From contig OY723250.1 in assembly GCA_963210315.1 (NCBI GenBank), positions 1,984,001-2,048,000 of the forward strand: a DNA stretch of 64,000 nt. Direction: 5' to 3'. The notes under the pieces were generated by a model that was not told where the DNA came from, did no database searches, and saw only the letters and a program-made list of their open reading frames with translations. This stretch comes from Rhynchopus euleeides (Eukaryota > Euglenozoa > Diplonemea > Diplonemida > Diplonemidae). The stretch's first letter is position 1. The number at the start of each line of letters is the position of its first letter. The translations under genes and the position numbers were made by a program. Below are positions 54,901 through 64,000 of the stretch, one piece after another.

Positions 54901-57900
54901 CGTCGCCTCCCACACCGTCACCTCCCACGCCGTCACCCCCGACACCCTCACCTCCAACACCATCACCTCCGACGCCCTCACCCCCCACACCGGCGCCTCC
55001 CACACCATCACCTCCCACACCGTCACCTCCGACGCCCTCACCCCCGACACCGTCGCCTCCCACACCTGCGCCTGCGACACCGGCACCGGCGACCCCTGCT
55101 CCTGACACGCCATCGCCGGCAACCCCGGCACCGGTGACGCCAGCTCCTGCAACACCGGCACCTGTCACCCTGGCACCAGCGACCCCTGTGCCTGAAACGC
55201 CTTCGCCGGCAACCCCGGCACCTGTGACACCTGCGCCTGAAACACCGGCACCTGCTACCCCGGTTCCGGCGACACCTGCACCTGCGACCCTGGCACCGGC
55301 GACCCCTGCTCCTGACACGCCTTCGCCGGCAACCCCGGCACCGGCGACACCATCACCTGACACACCCGCACCTGCCACCCTGGCACCGGCGACCCCTGCG
55401 CCTGAAACGCCTTTGCCGGCAACCCCGGCACCTGTGACACCTGCACCTGCCACCCCAGCACCGGCGACACCAGCACCTGACACACCCGCACCTGCAACCC
55501 CTGCGCCTGACACGCCTTCGCCGGCGACCCCGGTACCGGTGACACCTGCACCGGATACACCCGCACCTGCCACCCTGGCACCAGCGACCCCTTCGCCTGA
55601 CACGCCTGCGCCGGCAACCCCGGCACCGGCGACACCAGCACCTGCGACCCTGGCACCAGCGACCCCTGCGCCTGAAACGCCTTTGCCGGCAACCCCGGCA
55701 CCGGTGACGCCAGCACCTGTGACATCTGCGCCTGCAACACCTGCACCGGCGACGCTGGCACCAGGGACCCCTGCACCTGCTACCCCGGCGCCGGCGACGC
55801 CTGCACCTGTCACACCCGCACCTGCGACCCTCTCACCTGAGACACCTGCGCCTGTGACTCCTTCACCCGCAACCGCGGCACCGGTGACACCGGTACCTGA
55901 CACACCCGCACCTGCGACCCTGTCACCTGAGACACCTGCGCCTGCCACTCCTGCACCGGCGACGCTAGCACCTGTCACACCCGCACCTGCGACCCCGGCA
56001 CCGGTGACACCTGCGCCTGACACTCCTGCACCTGCGACCTTGTCACCGGTTACACTTGCGCCTGCGACACCGGCACCTGACACACCCGCACCTGCGACCC
56101 TGTCACCTGAGACACCTGCGCCTGCCACTCCTGCACCTGTGACTCTGGCACCGGACACACCTGCACCTGCTACCCCGTCACCGGTGACACCTGCGCCTGC
56201 AACAGCTGCACCGGCGACGCTGGCACCTGTCACACCCGCACCGGCGACCCTGTCACCTGCGACACCTGCGCCTGCCACTCCTGCGCCGGTGACGCCTGCT
56301 CCTGCAACACTGGCACCTGCGACCCCGGCACCAGTGACACCTGCGCCTGACACACCCGCACCTGCGACCCTGTCACCTGAGACACCTGCGCCGGCAACAC
56401 CGGCACCTGACACATCTGCGCCAGCGACGCCTGCGCCTGACACACCTGCACCTGCTACCTTGTCACCGGCGACGCCCGCACCTGACACCCCTGCACCAGT
56501 GACCCTGGCACCGGCAACACCGGCACCTGACACACCTGCACCTGCAACCCCAGCACCGGTGACGCCTGCGCCTGCAACACTGGCACCTGCGACCCCGGCA
56601 CCAGTGACACCTGCGCCTGACACACCCGCACCTGCGACCCTGTCACCTGAGACACCTGCGCCTGCCACTCCTGCACCGGCGACGCTGGCACCTGTCACAC
56701 CCGCACCTGCGACCCCGGCACCAGTGACGCCTGCACCTGCTACCCCGACACCGGTGACAGTTGCGCCTGCAACACCTGCACCGGCGACCCCATCACCGGT
56801 GACGCCTGCCCCAGACACAACCGCACCTGCGACCCTGTCACCGGTGACACCTGCGCCTGCAACACCGGCACCAGACACACCTGCACCGGTGACGCCTGCC
56901 CCAGACACACCTGCACCTGCAACCTTGTCACCGGTGACACTTGCACCTGCGACACCTGCACCGGCGACGCCTGCCCCAGACACACCCGCACCTGCTACGC
57001 CAGCGCCGGCTACACCGGCACCTGTGACCGCGGCACCGGTGACGTCTGCGCCTGCCACACCTGCACCGGCAACACCGGCACCAGCGACGCCTGCACCTGC
57101 AACACCTGCGCCTGACACACCTGCACCTACCCTGGCACCGGCGACACGGGCGCCGGTGACGCCTGTGCCTGCGACTTCTGCACCAGCAACCCCGTCACCA
57201 GCGACACCGGCGCCTGACACAACTGCACCGGCAACCCCTGCACCAGTTACCCCGGCACCGGTGACACCTGCCCCAGCAACACAGGTACCTTCGACGCTGG
57301 CACCGGCGACACCCGCACCGGCAACACCAGGACCACTGAGTGCAGCACCGCCGACACCTGCACCGGCGTCTTCGTCACCGTTGACACCTGCACCACCGAC
57401 CCCGGCACCGCTGACCCCCACACCGGCCACTCCGGTGCCGTCGACTGCTGCACCACCGACACTGGTCCCAGTGGTTCCGTTCACGTTCGCCCCCCCTGTC
57501 GCCCTCACCTTCCAACCCCTCCCAGTCCTCACCTTTGCCCCCGTCTCGAACCCAACCTTCTCTCCTCTCGTCGTGCCCCCGACCACGCCTGCCCCTGCGA
57601 CAGCCCTCGCCTCGTCACCCGCCCCTTCGTCGGACGCCCCGCATAGCTTCTCGCCTTTCGGCGTGACTGCCGCACCTGCTGGTGTGTCGTCCGCCCCGCG
57701 TACCTTCTCGCCTGTCGGTAGTGCGACTGCCGCACCTCCTGGTGTGCCCGCTTCCACCAACGATCCGGCTGCTGCCGCGCCTGGGCTGGAACTGCAGTGC
57801 CCGGAGCGTGTGTCGGCATACGACCTGCGGCGGCAGGAAGTCCCTGTTGGCGTGTGGTCTGTGTCGGGTTCAGAAGTGCACCCAACGGTGTCGGTGACCA

Positions 57901-60098
57901 GCGAGCAGGGCGGGAATGTGACGCACGGGGCGGTGTGGGCCTCGCAGCAGGACGGGTTTGTGCAGCAGGCTGCGCACACCAGCCGCCCTGGCGGGGTGAT
58001 GCTGCAGCTGGGGCACGCGGACTTCGGCGGCACCGTGACGGAGACGGTGCGTGTGTCTGTGAGGGACGCCAGCAGCGGGCTGAACACGAGCTGCGTCTTC
58101 AGCGTCACGTCTGCGCAGGATGTGGCCGCCGTGAAACGTGGGGAGGATGTGGGGCAGGCGACACCCGTCCTCGCGGGCATGAGCGTGCATGCTGCAGCGT
58201 CGGGGTCGACACTCGGGCTGCTGGGGTCGCCGCAGTGCGGGGTCGACGCGGACCTGCCCGTCGCCGTGCACCCCACCGGGTTGGTCGTTGACGGGAGCCA
58301 GCACCTGGGGGCGCTGATCGCCAACACGGCGATGATGGTGGTGATGTCGGGTCTGATGTTCATTATGTCGCGTGCGGTGGAGCAGTGGCTGCCGCGGTGG
58401 GTGGTGCTGCAGCAGCTGCTGGCGTACCAAGGCTTTGCGGGCCGCCCCTCCGTGTTCCTGCACTTCTTTGTGCTGATGTATCAGGCGAACGTGTTCGTGT
58501 CGCAGCACCTGGTGGTGTACCCGCGCAACGTGGCGCAGTTCTCTGCCGGGCTTGTGGGGACGGTGGTGTGTGTTGCGGTGCCTGTGTGGCTGGCGTGGCG
58601 TGTGCGGCCTGCTGTGCCGTACCGTGGTGTGTACGCGGCATGGGGTGGCGGTGATGCTCCCAAGCAGCCTGCAGGTGCAGGTGCAGCCGCTGTCGTCAGC
58701 AAGCCCACAGACACACCCCACCGTCGCTCCATCCCTGCCGACTTCATGCTCGGGCGGGGGGAGTGGGTCGCCACGGAGCGGGGCGACCCGTGGCCCACAC
58801 ACTTCATGTCTGCCATCAAGCCGTACCAGGAGCCGACGTGCTGGTTCGCCGTCTTCTTCTTCCTGCTGATGTTCTCTGTCGGGGCGCTGTCGGTCCCGGA
58901 CACGGACGACTTTGTGGAGTGCGGGCACCTGCGCATGGGGATGGCGACGCTGTTCGCGGTGATGTGCGCCTTCATGGTGTGGATGCGGCCGTACTGCCGG
59001 CACCGCGACAACATGGCGTACATTGTGCTGCACGGGATGAGCGCCGTGGCGATGGTGATGCAGGGGATGGGGTACTACCGGGAAGACATGGACGACGCGC
59101 TGTTCGGTGTGGCGGCCGACGTGCTGGAGATGGCGATGGTGCTTGTGATTGTGAAGGCGGTGGTGGACCTGCTGTGCGACGTGTATGTGGTGCTGAAGGG
59201 GCGCCGCCGCATCCTGCAGGAGGAGCACTGGGCACGCCAGGACGCGGAGCGCAACGAGCCGCCTGCCCCGCTGTCCGTCGCTATCGAGGACCAGGGCTAC
59301 CTGTCTGTGTTTGGCGAGGTGGCTGCGGACGGCAGCAGCAGCCCCGCTGCTGGTGCTGGTGCTGCTGGCCTCGACAGCAGTGCCAGCCCCAGCGGCAGGC
59401 CAGGGCTGCCGCTGCCGTTGCCGCTCCCCCTCCCACCACCACCCCCGCCTTCCGACGGCACGCTGTTCAGGACCTTCGGCGCACTGCAGGCTGTCGGCAG
59501 CACGCAGGACGCCACACCTGCACCTGCATCACCCGCCTCCGTGTCTGTGCCTGTCAAGGCCCTGCCGCCCGGTGGCAGCGGCAGCGGCAGCGGCAGTGCC
59601 AGCGACAGCGTGTCGATGGGCGGCAGCTCGTGGGACGGCCCCCTGCACCACCCCCCGCGTTCCAGCGCTGTGTCGTTTGCCGGTTCGCTCCGCCCCGGCA
59701 GCTCGCACCGTGCCGCTGCGCCGTGGCCCGTGCGCCACGCCCCGGGCACTGAGGTCCCGCGCGCGCCTGCATCCGGCGCCACTGCCTCCTCCACTGCCTC
59801 CTACACGCCCCCCGCCGCCCCGGCCAGCCCGCACGGCGCACGCAGCCACCTGCCGCTCCCCGTCGCTGTGGACGACGTGATGCTGGACTTCGGCAGCGTG
59901 CTGGCACCCTCTCCGGAACTCCTGCCCGTCGGCGGCAGAAGCTCGCGCGGCTCAGCCTCCGACACAAGCGCACCGCGCCCTGGGTCCGCCTCGCCCCGCC
60001 CGCTGGCATCACACGGCAGCCGCAGCACGCAGGGCTCCCGCCGCTCCGGGTGGAAGCAGCGCAACGTGGGCGATGCGGAACCCGTCATCCAGGTCTAG
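51948..60098 (+). CDS. Stalked seven-helix surface protein, copy E (diverged)
   Basis: The ATG at 51948 gives 2716 residues and a signal peptide (MRWDAFGGRCISILMLVLSVQA). Residues about 24-157 are the cysteine module (RGNE, CITC, DAWESD, GDDGRRQRTC, then a VRC step and VQFWWE). Residues about 158-1040 are [10 protein letters not shown] units and 1040-1800 are [18 protein letters not shown] units. Near 1948 LQCPERVSAYDL opens the same domain as in B, then HPTGLVVDGS and about seven helices (about 2120-2420) with GRGEWVATERGDPW. An insertion rich in Ala, Gly and Pro precedes that loop. The roughly 290-residue cytosolic tail is Ser/Pro/Ala-rich and unrelated to the A/B tail. Its DNA is richer in G/C at third positions than that of B, so it is an older paralogue. 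Confidence 0.9.
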   Translation: MRWDAFGGRCISILMLVLSVQADSSYWFKAVKIYQTERGNEVGKEDYSFTGNIIVGSVNRGLGCITCQSSNSACSRGGTWASSGNQRHVSGSINMRVYMDAWESDARNWCPYKNGDDGRRQRTCNWDMTAYARSAVHSVRCNQQGTYVDVQFWWEPDTTPAPPTPSPPTPAPPTPSPPTPSPPTPSPPTPSPPTPSPPTPSPPTPSPPTPAPPTPSPPTPSPPTPSPPTPSPPTPSPPTPSPPTPSPPTPSPPTPSPPTPSPPTPSPPTPSPPTPSPPTPSPPTPSPPTPSPPTPSPPTPSPPTPAPPTPSPPTPSPPTPSPPTPSPPTPSPPTPSPPTPSPPTPSPPTPSPPTPSPPTPSPPTPSPPTPAPPTPSPPTPSPPTPSPPTPSPPTPSPPTPVPPTPSPPTPSPPTPAPPTPSPPTPSPPTPSPPTPAPPTPSPPTPSPPTPAPPTPSPPTPSPPTPSPPTPSPPTPSPPTPVPPTPSPPTPSPPTPAPPTPSPPTPSPPTPSPPTPAPPTPSPPTPSPPTPAPPTPSPPTPSPPTPSPPTPSPPTPSPPTPAPPTPSPPTPSPPTPAPPTPSPPTPSPPTPSPPTPSPPTPSPPTPSPPTPSPPTPAPPTPSPPTPSPPTPSPPTPAPPTPSPPTPSPPTPSPPTPSPPTPSPPTPAPPTPSPPTPSPPTPSPPTPSPPTPSPPTPAPPTPSPPTPSPPTPAPPTPSPPTPSPPTPSPPTPSPPTPSPPTPAPPTPSPPTPSPPTPSPPTPSPPTPAPPTPSPPTRSPPTPTPPTPSPPTPSPPTPSPPTPSPPTPSPPTPSPPTPSPPTPAPPTPSPPTPSPPTPSPPTPSPPTPSPPTPSPPTPSPPTPSPPTPSPPTPSPPTPSPPTPAPPTPSPPTPSPPTPSPPTPSPPTPAPPTPSPPTPSPPTPSPPTPTPPTPSPPTPSPPTPSPPTPSPPTPSPPTAAPPTPSPPTPSPPTPSPPTPSPPTPSPPTPSPPTPSPPTPSPPTPSPPTPSPPTPSPPTPAPPTPSPPTPSPPTPSPPTPSPPTPAPATPAPATPAPDTPSPATPAPVTPAPATPAPVTLAPATPVPETPSPATPAPVTPAPETPAPATPVPATPAPATLAPATPAPDTPSPATPAPATPSPDTPAPATLAPATPAPETPLPATPAPVTPAPATPAPATPAPDTPAPATPAPDTPSPATPVPVTPAPDTPAPATLAPATPSPDTPAPATPAPATPAPATLAPATPAPETPLPATPAPVTPAPVTSAPATPAPATLAPGTPAPATPAPATPAPVTPAPATLSPETPAPVTPSPATAAPVTPVPDTPAPATLSPETPAPATPAPATLAPVTPAPATPAPVTPAPDTPAPATLSPVTLAPATPAPDTPAPATLSPETPAPATPAPVTLAPDTPAPATPSPVTPAPATAAPATLAPVTPAPATLSPATPAPATPAPVTPAPATLAPATPAPVTPAPDTPAPATLSPETPAPATPAPDTSAPATPAPDTPAPATLSPATPAPDTPAPVTLAPATPAPDTPAPATPAPVTPAPATLAPATPAPVTPAPDTPAPATLSPETPAPATPAPATLAPVTPAPATPAPVTPAPATPTPVTVAPATPAPATPSPVTPAPDTTAPATLSPVTPAPATPAPDTPAPVTPAPDTPAPATLSPVTLAPATPAPATPAPDTPAPATPAPATPAPVTAAPVTSAPATPAPATPAPATPAPATPAPDTPAPTLAPATRAPVTPVPATSAPATPSPATPAPDTTAPATPAPVTPAPVTPAPATQVPSTLAPATPAPATPGPLSAAPPTPAPASSSPLTPAPPTPAPLTPTPATPVPSTAAPPTLVPVVPFTFAPPVALTFQPLPVLTFAPVSNPTFSPLVVPPTTPAPATALASSPAPSSDAPHSFSPFGVTAAPAGVSSAPRTFSPVGSATAAPPGVPASTNDPAAAAPGLELQCPERVSAYDLRRQEVPVGVWSVSGSEVHPTVSVTSEQGGNVTHGAVWASQQDGFVQQAAHTSRPGGVMLQLGHADFGGTVTETVRVSVRDASSGLNTSCVFSVTSAQDVAAVKRGEDVGQATPVLAGMSVHAAASGSTLGLLGSPQCGVDADLPVAVHPTGLVVDGSQHLGALIANTAMMVVMSGLMFIMSRAVEQWLPRWVVLQQLLAYQGFAGRPSVFLHFFVLMYQANVFVSQHLVVYPRNVAQFSAGLVGTVVCVAVPVWLAWRVRPAVPYRGVYAAWGGGDAPKQPAGAGAAAVVSKPTDTPHRRSIPADFMLGRGEWVATERGDPWPTHFMSAIKPYQEPTCWFAVFFFLLMFSVGALSVPDTDDFVECGHLRMGMATLFAVMCAFMVWMRPYCRHRDNMAYIVLHGMSAVAMVMQGMGYYREDMDDALFGVAADVLEMAMVLVIVKAVVDLLCDVYVVLKGRRRILQEEHWARQDAERNEPPAPLSVAIEDQGYLSVFGEVAADGSSSPAAGAGAAGLDSSASPSGRPGLPLPLPLPLPPPPPPSDGTLFRTFGALQAVGSTQDATPAPASPASVSVPVKALPPGGSGSGSGSASDSVSMGGSSWDGPLHHPPRSSAVSFAGSLRPGSSHRAAAPWPVRHAPGTEVPRAPASGATASSTASYTPPAAPASPHGARSHLPLPVAVDDVMLDFGSVLAPSPELLPVGGRSSRGSASDTSAPRPGSASPRPLASHGSRSTQGSRRSGWKQRNVGDAEPVIQV
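52425..57480 (+). repeat. Two-zone stalk repeat of gene E
   Basis: Zone 1 (about 52425-55065) is [10 protein letters not shown] pentapeptides with several block duplications. Zone 2 (about 55066-57340) switches to [15 protein letters not shown] and ATLSPETPAP units, still five residues long, so Pro content falls. A short irregular segment follows. Confidence 0.9.
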
Positions 60099-61849
60099 GC
60101 ACCCACCCAGCGCGGGAGTCTCATGCTGATCTTCACCCTGTCTTCCTGTCGATGCTGTTTCGGTGCTGGACCTCCTGCCTCTGTGGCCCCTGCCCCGCCA
60201 CCTCTCTGTGGCGCGGTCGGTGCGTGCAGCCTGCACAACAAACCCACCCACATGCCGCACGGCCCCTCCGACCCTGGGTTGCTGTGCAACCCCTAGCCCC
60301 TCCCCCTGCTCTCTTCTGTGCGTTTCTCGTCATATCTTCTCCTGCGTGCGAATTGTACCCCCACCCCCCCCCATCCCCGAGACCACCCACCACCCACCAA
60401 CACCCACCCCTCTGCATTCCTCTTCAGACGCTCAAGCCCCCCCCCCCCCCCCTGTTGTATGGCTGTCGTCCCTCCCCTCCTCACGAATGCAGCGCATCTT
60501 TCTTGTGATACGTCCTCGTCCATGAACGACCTCCCACGAGTCTCTGCCTCGCTCTGCGGCCCTGCGGTATAGTCTTCATTGTATTCGCCTCGGCTTCCCA
60601 AGTCCTTCTGTGTGGGTGTTAATATCGCATGTTTTTTTGATGGATGAACAAGAAGACCCGCAAAGGTTGAAGCGACACCAGTGTCGCAGTAGATCAGCCC
60701 TTGCCGAGGCTTTTCCATTCTGCCTGCGTGCTGCACAGCTTAGGTTCTACCTACCCCTCTTGTCGACGGGCGACTTGCTGTGGCCTTTGCACCGCAATGC
60801 AGGCCGGTTTGCTGTGTGATGTGATGTGATGCGATGTGCTGTGTGAGCAGAACAGTGTCACCTTTTCACCACCCTCTGTCTGTGATCCGCAACCACTCAC
60901 CCCCTGCAGTGGTGTGCTCGCGGGTTGTGGGGCTGTCAGCGCATCGACAAGCCGAAGGGAGGCGTGTCCTTCGGTGTTGCCCTTTCCTGCCCACCAGTCC
61001 CCCGCCTCTGTTTTGATAAGGCAAAAAAAAAATTAGCCGTCTGTGGGAGGCCCTGGCCCTCAAAACAAAAAGTAATCTCTGTCGGGCCGGGCAGATTTCG
61101 TATATATGTGGAATGGAACCCAATCAGTGCGATCAATGCTACCGAACAACACCTGAGGCGTGTTTCTCCCGACTCTCCCTGATGGAGACCGGCCAACATC
61201 CTGACATGAGATCTTCCATATCCCGGATGTGGGGTCTGCTGGAGAAACGCCTGCCTTGTAACTTCTTCAAATGTTAACGTTTGTTTTCACAGTATTTTTA
61301 CTGCATAACCGTGTCTTTGCGAAGTGGCTTGAATCATTTGGCAAAACTTTAACCTTTGTTTTCAGGCTGCCGTTGTTGGCCTGCGTAATAACCTCCTTTA
61401 TTGTTCGTGCATCTCCATCCCATTTCATCACCATCTTTCGCCGCCCCCAGCCCCCACCCTGTTGAGCGCTGCCAGCCCCCCCTGCTTCATACATCCCCCC
61501 TCCCCTGGCATGCTCAGATTCAGTACGTCTTCCTGCTTCAACAACCCAGCTTGGGTTCGAATCGTCTTCACACCATATATTTCATCCAACACCCCTCTTT
61601 GAATAGGGGCGGGCCGTTGAAGTGCCTCGCACGGCCACGGTGGGTTGTGCAGAACAGGCGCATTGTGCCACATCGACAGCAAATTGCCAGGCCTTCTGGC
61701 AGCATTATATTGTGCGCGCCGCAGTCTATCGACTGATCCCGAACAACCGACGGTTTACGGGAAGTCTGGTCGCAAAGCCTATGCAAAGGCGGGTAGATGG
61801 TGTCGAGGCAATTTGAAGCAGGGTGCCCGTTAAAACCTCTTTTCTTGTT

Positions 61850-62048
61850 ACACGTGACGAAGCGTTGCGAGGTCACGGAGTAACGAAGGAAATCGCATGA
61901 CTGAAGCTTTATGATGAGAGCCTTCGTGCCACTTCACAGGGGCTTCCACAGCCTTGAGACAGAAGTGTGCGCACAGCAACAAATGGTGTTTTTTTTGGTG
62001 ATCTTGCTGGATAGGGAGTCTGCCACCAAGCGGAAAGCGTGCGGTTTT
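61850..62048 (+). repeat. Dispersed repeat family R1, copy 4
   Basis: GTGACGAAGCG, AGTAACGAAGGAAATCG, GACTGAAGCTTTATGAT, CATGCCACTTCACAGG-type text (here CGTGCCACTTCACAGG) and CAGCCTTGAGACAGAAGTGTG occur in the usual order, ending near AAGCGGAAAGCG. Confidence 0.75.
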
Positions 62049-62607
62049 GAGGATAACATAACAGGCTTTGCGGCACATCGATGTATTGTTTGATCGCACC
62101 GTGAGACTCCTCGCGCACTCATCATATCCAGAGCTGAATGCGCCGCATGAAATGTGGCGTTCCTGCCCTGGTCCTGATATCTACACTTCACGGCTTTTGT
62201 CTCGACGGAGGGTGTCCCCAGAATCATAAAGAACGTTGCGACGCCGACACTGGAGTGCACCAGCGTTGTCATCACAGCGGTGGCTGGCTGCAGAAAGGAG
62301 TGCTGATCCCGCAAAGCAGAGAGAGTTGCATTTCACGCACCGAAGCATGCGACACCGAACAGCACCCCCACCTCCCATCACGAACAGGAATGAATCGAAT
62401 GAAAAAAATGGACGAGGTATAAATTTCCCTATTTAGGAATCTTCTTCAAGAATGCCGCTCTTCCCCTTCCCCTCCCCGCTTTCCGTCGTTTGATTCTTTT
62501 TGTGCCGGATTATTTTTTGGGGGCAACACGGTGCAAGTAGTGTTGAAGAGGAGCAGGAGTTTGGAGGAACTGCTTCTGACTCTCTCTCTCATTTGTTTTT
62601 ACTCGTG

Positions 62608-62818
62608 ACGAGCGACGAAGCGTAGCTAAGCCGCGAAGTAACGAAGGAAATTGGACAACTGCAGCTTTAGGATTAGCACCCTCTCATGCCACTTCACAGG
62701 GCCTCGACATACAGCCTTGGGACAGAAGTGTGCGCTCAACAAAAGTAGTCCGGATCTGTGATCTCACACAGTTTCCGGACAGAGGTGTTCGCCATAAAGC
62801 GAAAGGCGCTCGATTTTC
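62608..62818 (+). repeat. Dispersed repeat family R1, copy 5
   Basis: It starts ACGAGCGACGAAGCGTAGCT, includes GCTTTAGGATTAGC, CATGCCACTTCACAGGG and CCTTGGGACAGAAGTGTG, and ends AAGCGAAAGGCGCTCG. It is probably the least decayed copy. Confidence 0.78.
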
Positions 62819-63743
62819 TCTCACGCTACACCGTATTTCGCAATGTGTTCCGCGCCCCCATGAAGGCATTGCCCTCTCGGGGTGGTTGTGTGGCACCGCC
62901 GATTGCAACAGGAAGGTCTGAAATGAATCGTGGTTTTCTCCCCCCTCCCCCCCCCCCCCCCGCTATTTATTTTTAGCGACGGTGACGCTTCACAGCCATG
63001 AACAGCGCTGGGGCACTCTCACAACAATCGCAACGATCAAAAAAATACCCTTGAGTGTGGGAGACTTGCCTTTGCATTCACTCTCGACAATCACCCCCCC
63101 AGTAGCTTTGTCCGAAAGCGCTTCCCGGAGCAGATATCGGAATGGATGGTGTACAATTTACTGAATACGCTTTAAACGCTGATCCACATCGACACACTTT
63201 GTGCGATCGCAAGCGGAAAAAATAGAACGTGGCCTCCAGGAGGGGTATGGTGGGTGGTGGTGGCGGCGGTGGTATTTTCCCTCTCAGAAGCGCAGCACAG
63301 TGCCGCCTTCACAACAAGAGGTGCCCACCTGGCACAGTTTGACATGGTGGGAACAGCCACCCCCCTCCCGAGCTTATATTTCAGCTTCACCACCCCCCCC
63401 CCTCTCTTCCTCCTCCTCCTCTGCGTCCATTCTTCTTTGTGGTTCTGTGTTGTGTGACTGTGTATCTACTCGTTATGACCACTCCCTTCTCCCCTTCCTC
63501 CTCCTCCTCTCCCCCACGTTCTCTTCTCTCGCTGTCTCTTCTATTAACCAGCCTCCGCCTCCTCTGGCCCTCCTCCCATCTTCGGCTGTATCCCCGCGTG
63601 GGCTCTTCCATTGTGTGCGTGAGTGATGCCACCTGATATGCGAATCCCTGAGCGGCCCGGACACACCACCGCCACGACTCCGTCAAAACTCAGGCCGAAA
63701 CGAGTGAGGATGAATATTTTTGAGCCGGCTGGTGCGTGATAGT

Positions 63744-63815
63744 GTCGGTGCTTCCGACGGCACTGCTTCCTTTGTGTTGTCTATATCTCGTGCTCTCACG
63801 TGCTCCACTTGCACG
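63744..63815 (+). repeat. Dispersed repeat family R2, copy 3 (partial)
   Basis: GGTGCTTCCGACG, CTTCCTTTGTGTTGTCTA, TATCTCGTGCTC and CACGTGCTCCAC follow the order of 18635-18705. The GGAAGCGTCAACGC end is missing. Confidence 0.5.
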
Positions 63816-64000
63816 TGGTGAAGTACTTCTCTCGCATTCATGGGTGGTTTCGCTATATAGGATTCGGCAATCTTTTGGCGAAGCTCGGAGTTTTCAATCT
63901 GAGGGAATGTGCACCTCTCTGCTCTCCCGAAAACGTGTCGCGATGGCGCTCCTCCCTCCTGATGAAACATAGCTGTGTTCCACGCGACGCTTCCTCACGC

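Larger units (their letters stand above)
60099..64000. other. Region downstream of gene E, no convincing gene
   Basis: It contains two R1 copies (61850 and 62608), a partial R2 copy (63744-63815), C-rich and pyrimidine-rich tracts (60360-60450, 62940-62965 and 63390-63580) and two consecutive splice-acceptor-like strings near 61290 and 61355. I see no frame with a signal peptide, repeat or domain. Confidence 0.55.

Noticed and set aside
61280..61370. Two polypyrimidine-CAG strings resembling splice acceptors
   Set aside because: No supported exon follows either of them.
61551..61565. GGGTTCGAATC string resembling a tRNA B box
   Set aside because: No acceptor stem, D arm or A box can be placed around it, so it is not called a tRNA.

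Overview
The window reads as a nuclear segment from a GC-rich protist with few, very long, intronless genes and large non-coding gaps. The evidence is uninterrupted open reading frames of up to 15 kb that begin with signal peptides, C/T-rich and microsatellite-rich spacers, and several eukaryotic DNA transposons (hAT-type, TA-target Tc1/mariner-type and foldback elements). I cannot name the lineage. One-strand gene order and lack of introns would suit a euglenozoan (diplonemid or kinetoplastid relative), and the PPTPx stalks recall the PPSPX rods of algal hydroxyproline-rich glycoproteins. Both are weak hints.

The core is a tandem, same-strand family of five related surface-protein genes: A (1-1280, cut by the window start), B (5652-9206), C (24428-39535, 5035 residues), D (44444-48572, frame-shifted) and E (51948-60098). 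B to E share a signal peptide and a cysteine-patterned module. These are followed by a Pro/Thr stalk of hugely different length (about 430 residues in B, 700 in D, 1,700 in E, 4,300 in C). A, B, D and E end in a region with about seven membrane segments and a Ser-rich cytosolic tail. C carries instead a different globular region, one membrane helix and a short basic tail, so the same front end has been joined to two anchors. B to E have a CA-rich block ending in CACAG 30-33 nt before the start codon.

Each large gap between the genes contains mobile or foldback DNA. Gap A-B has a 71-bp hAT-like miniature element and one copy of a dispersed repeat. Gap B-C has an apparently complete 4.6-kb hAT transposon with an 8-bp target duplication and a minus-strand transposase, an 887-bp TA-flanked palindrome-rich element, a 172-bp foldback element and a 1.2-kb hairpin-rich element. 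Gap C-D has a long (CTTC)n array and two dispersed repeat copies. Gap D-E has a long inverted repeat with 341-bp arms that look identical, a 438-bp hAT-like miniature element and a short perfect hairpin before E. After E (60099-64000) I see only two dispersed-repeat copies and low-complexity DNA.

Taken together, the genes look like a lineage-specific family of very long stalked surface proteins (adhesins, coat components or receptors) evolving by tandem duplication, exchange of 5' and 3' modules and expansion or contraction of a 15-nt repeat. No function can be demonstrated from sequence alone. I saw no rRNA, tRNA or CRISPR.
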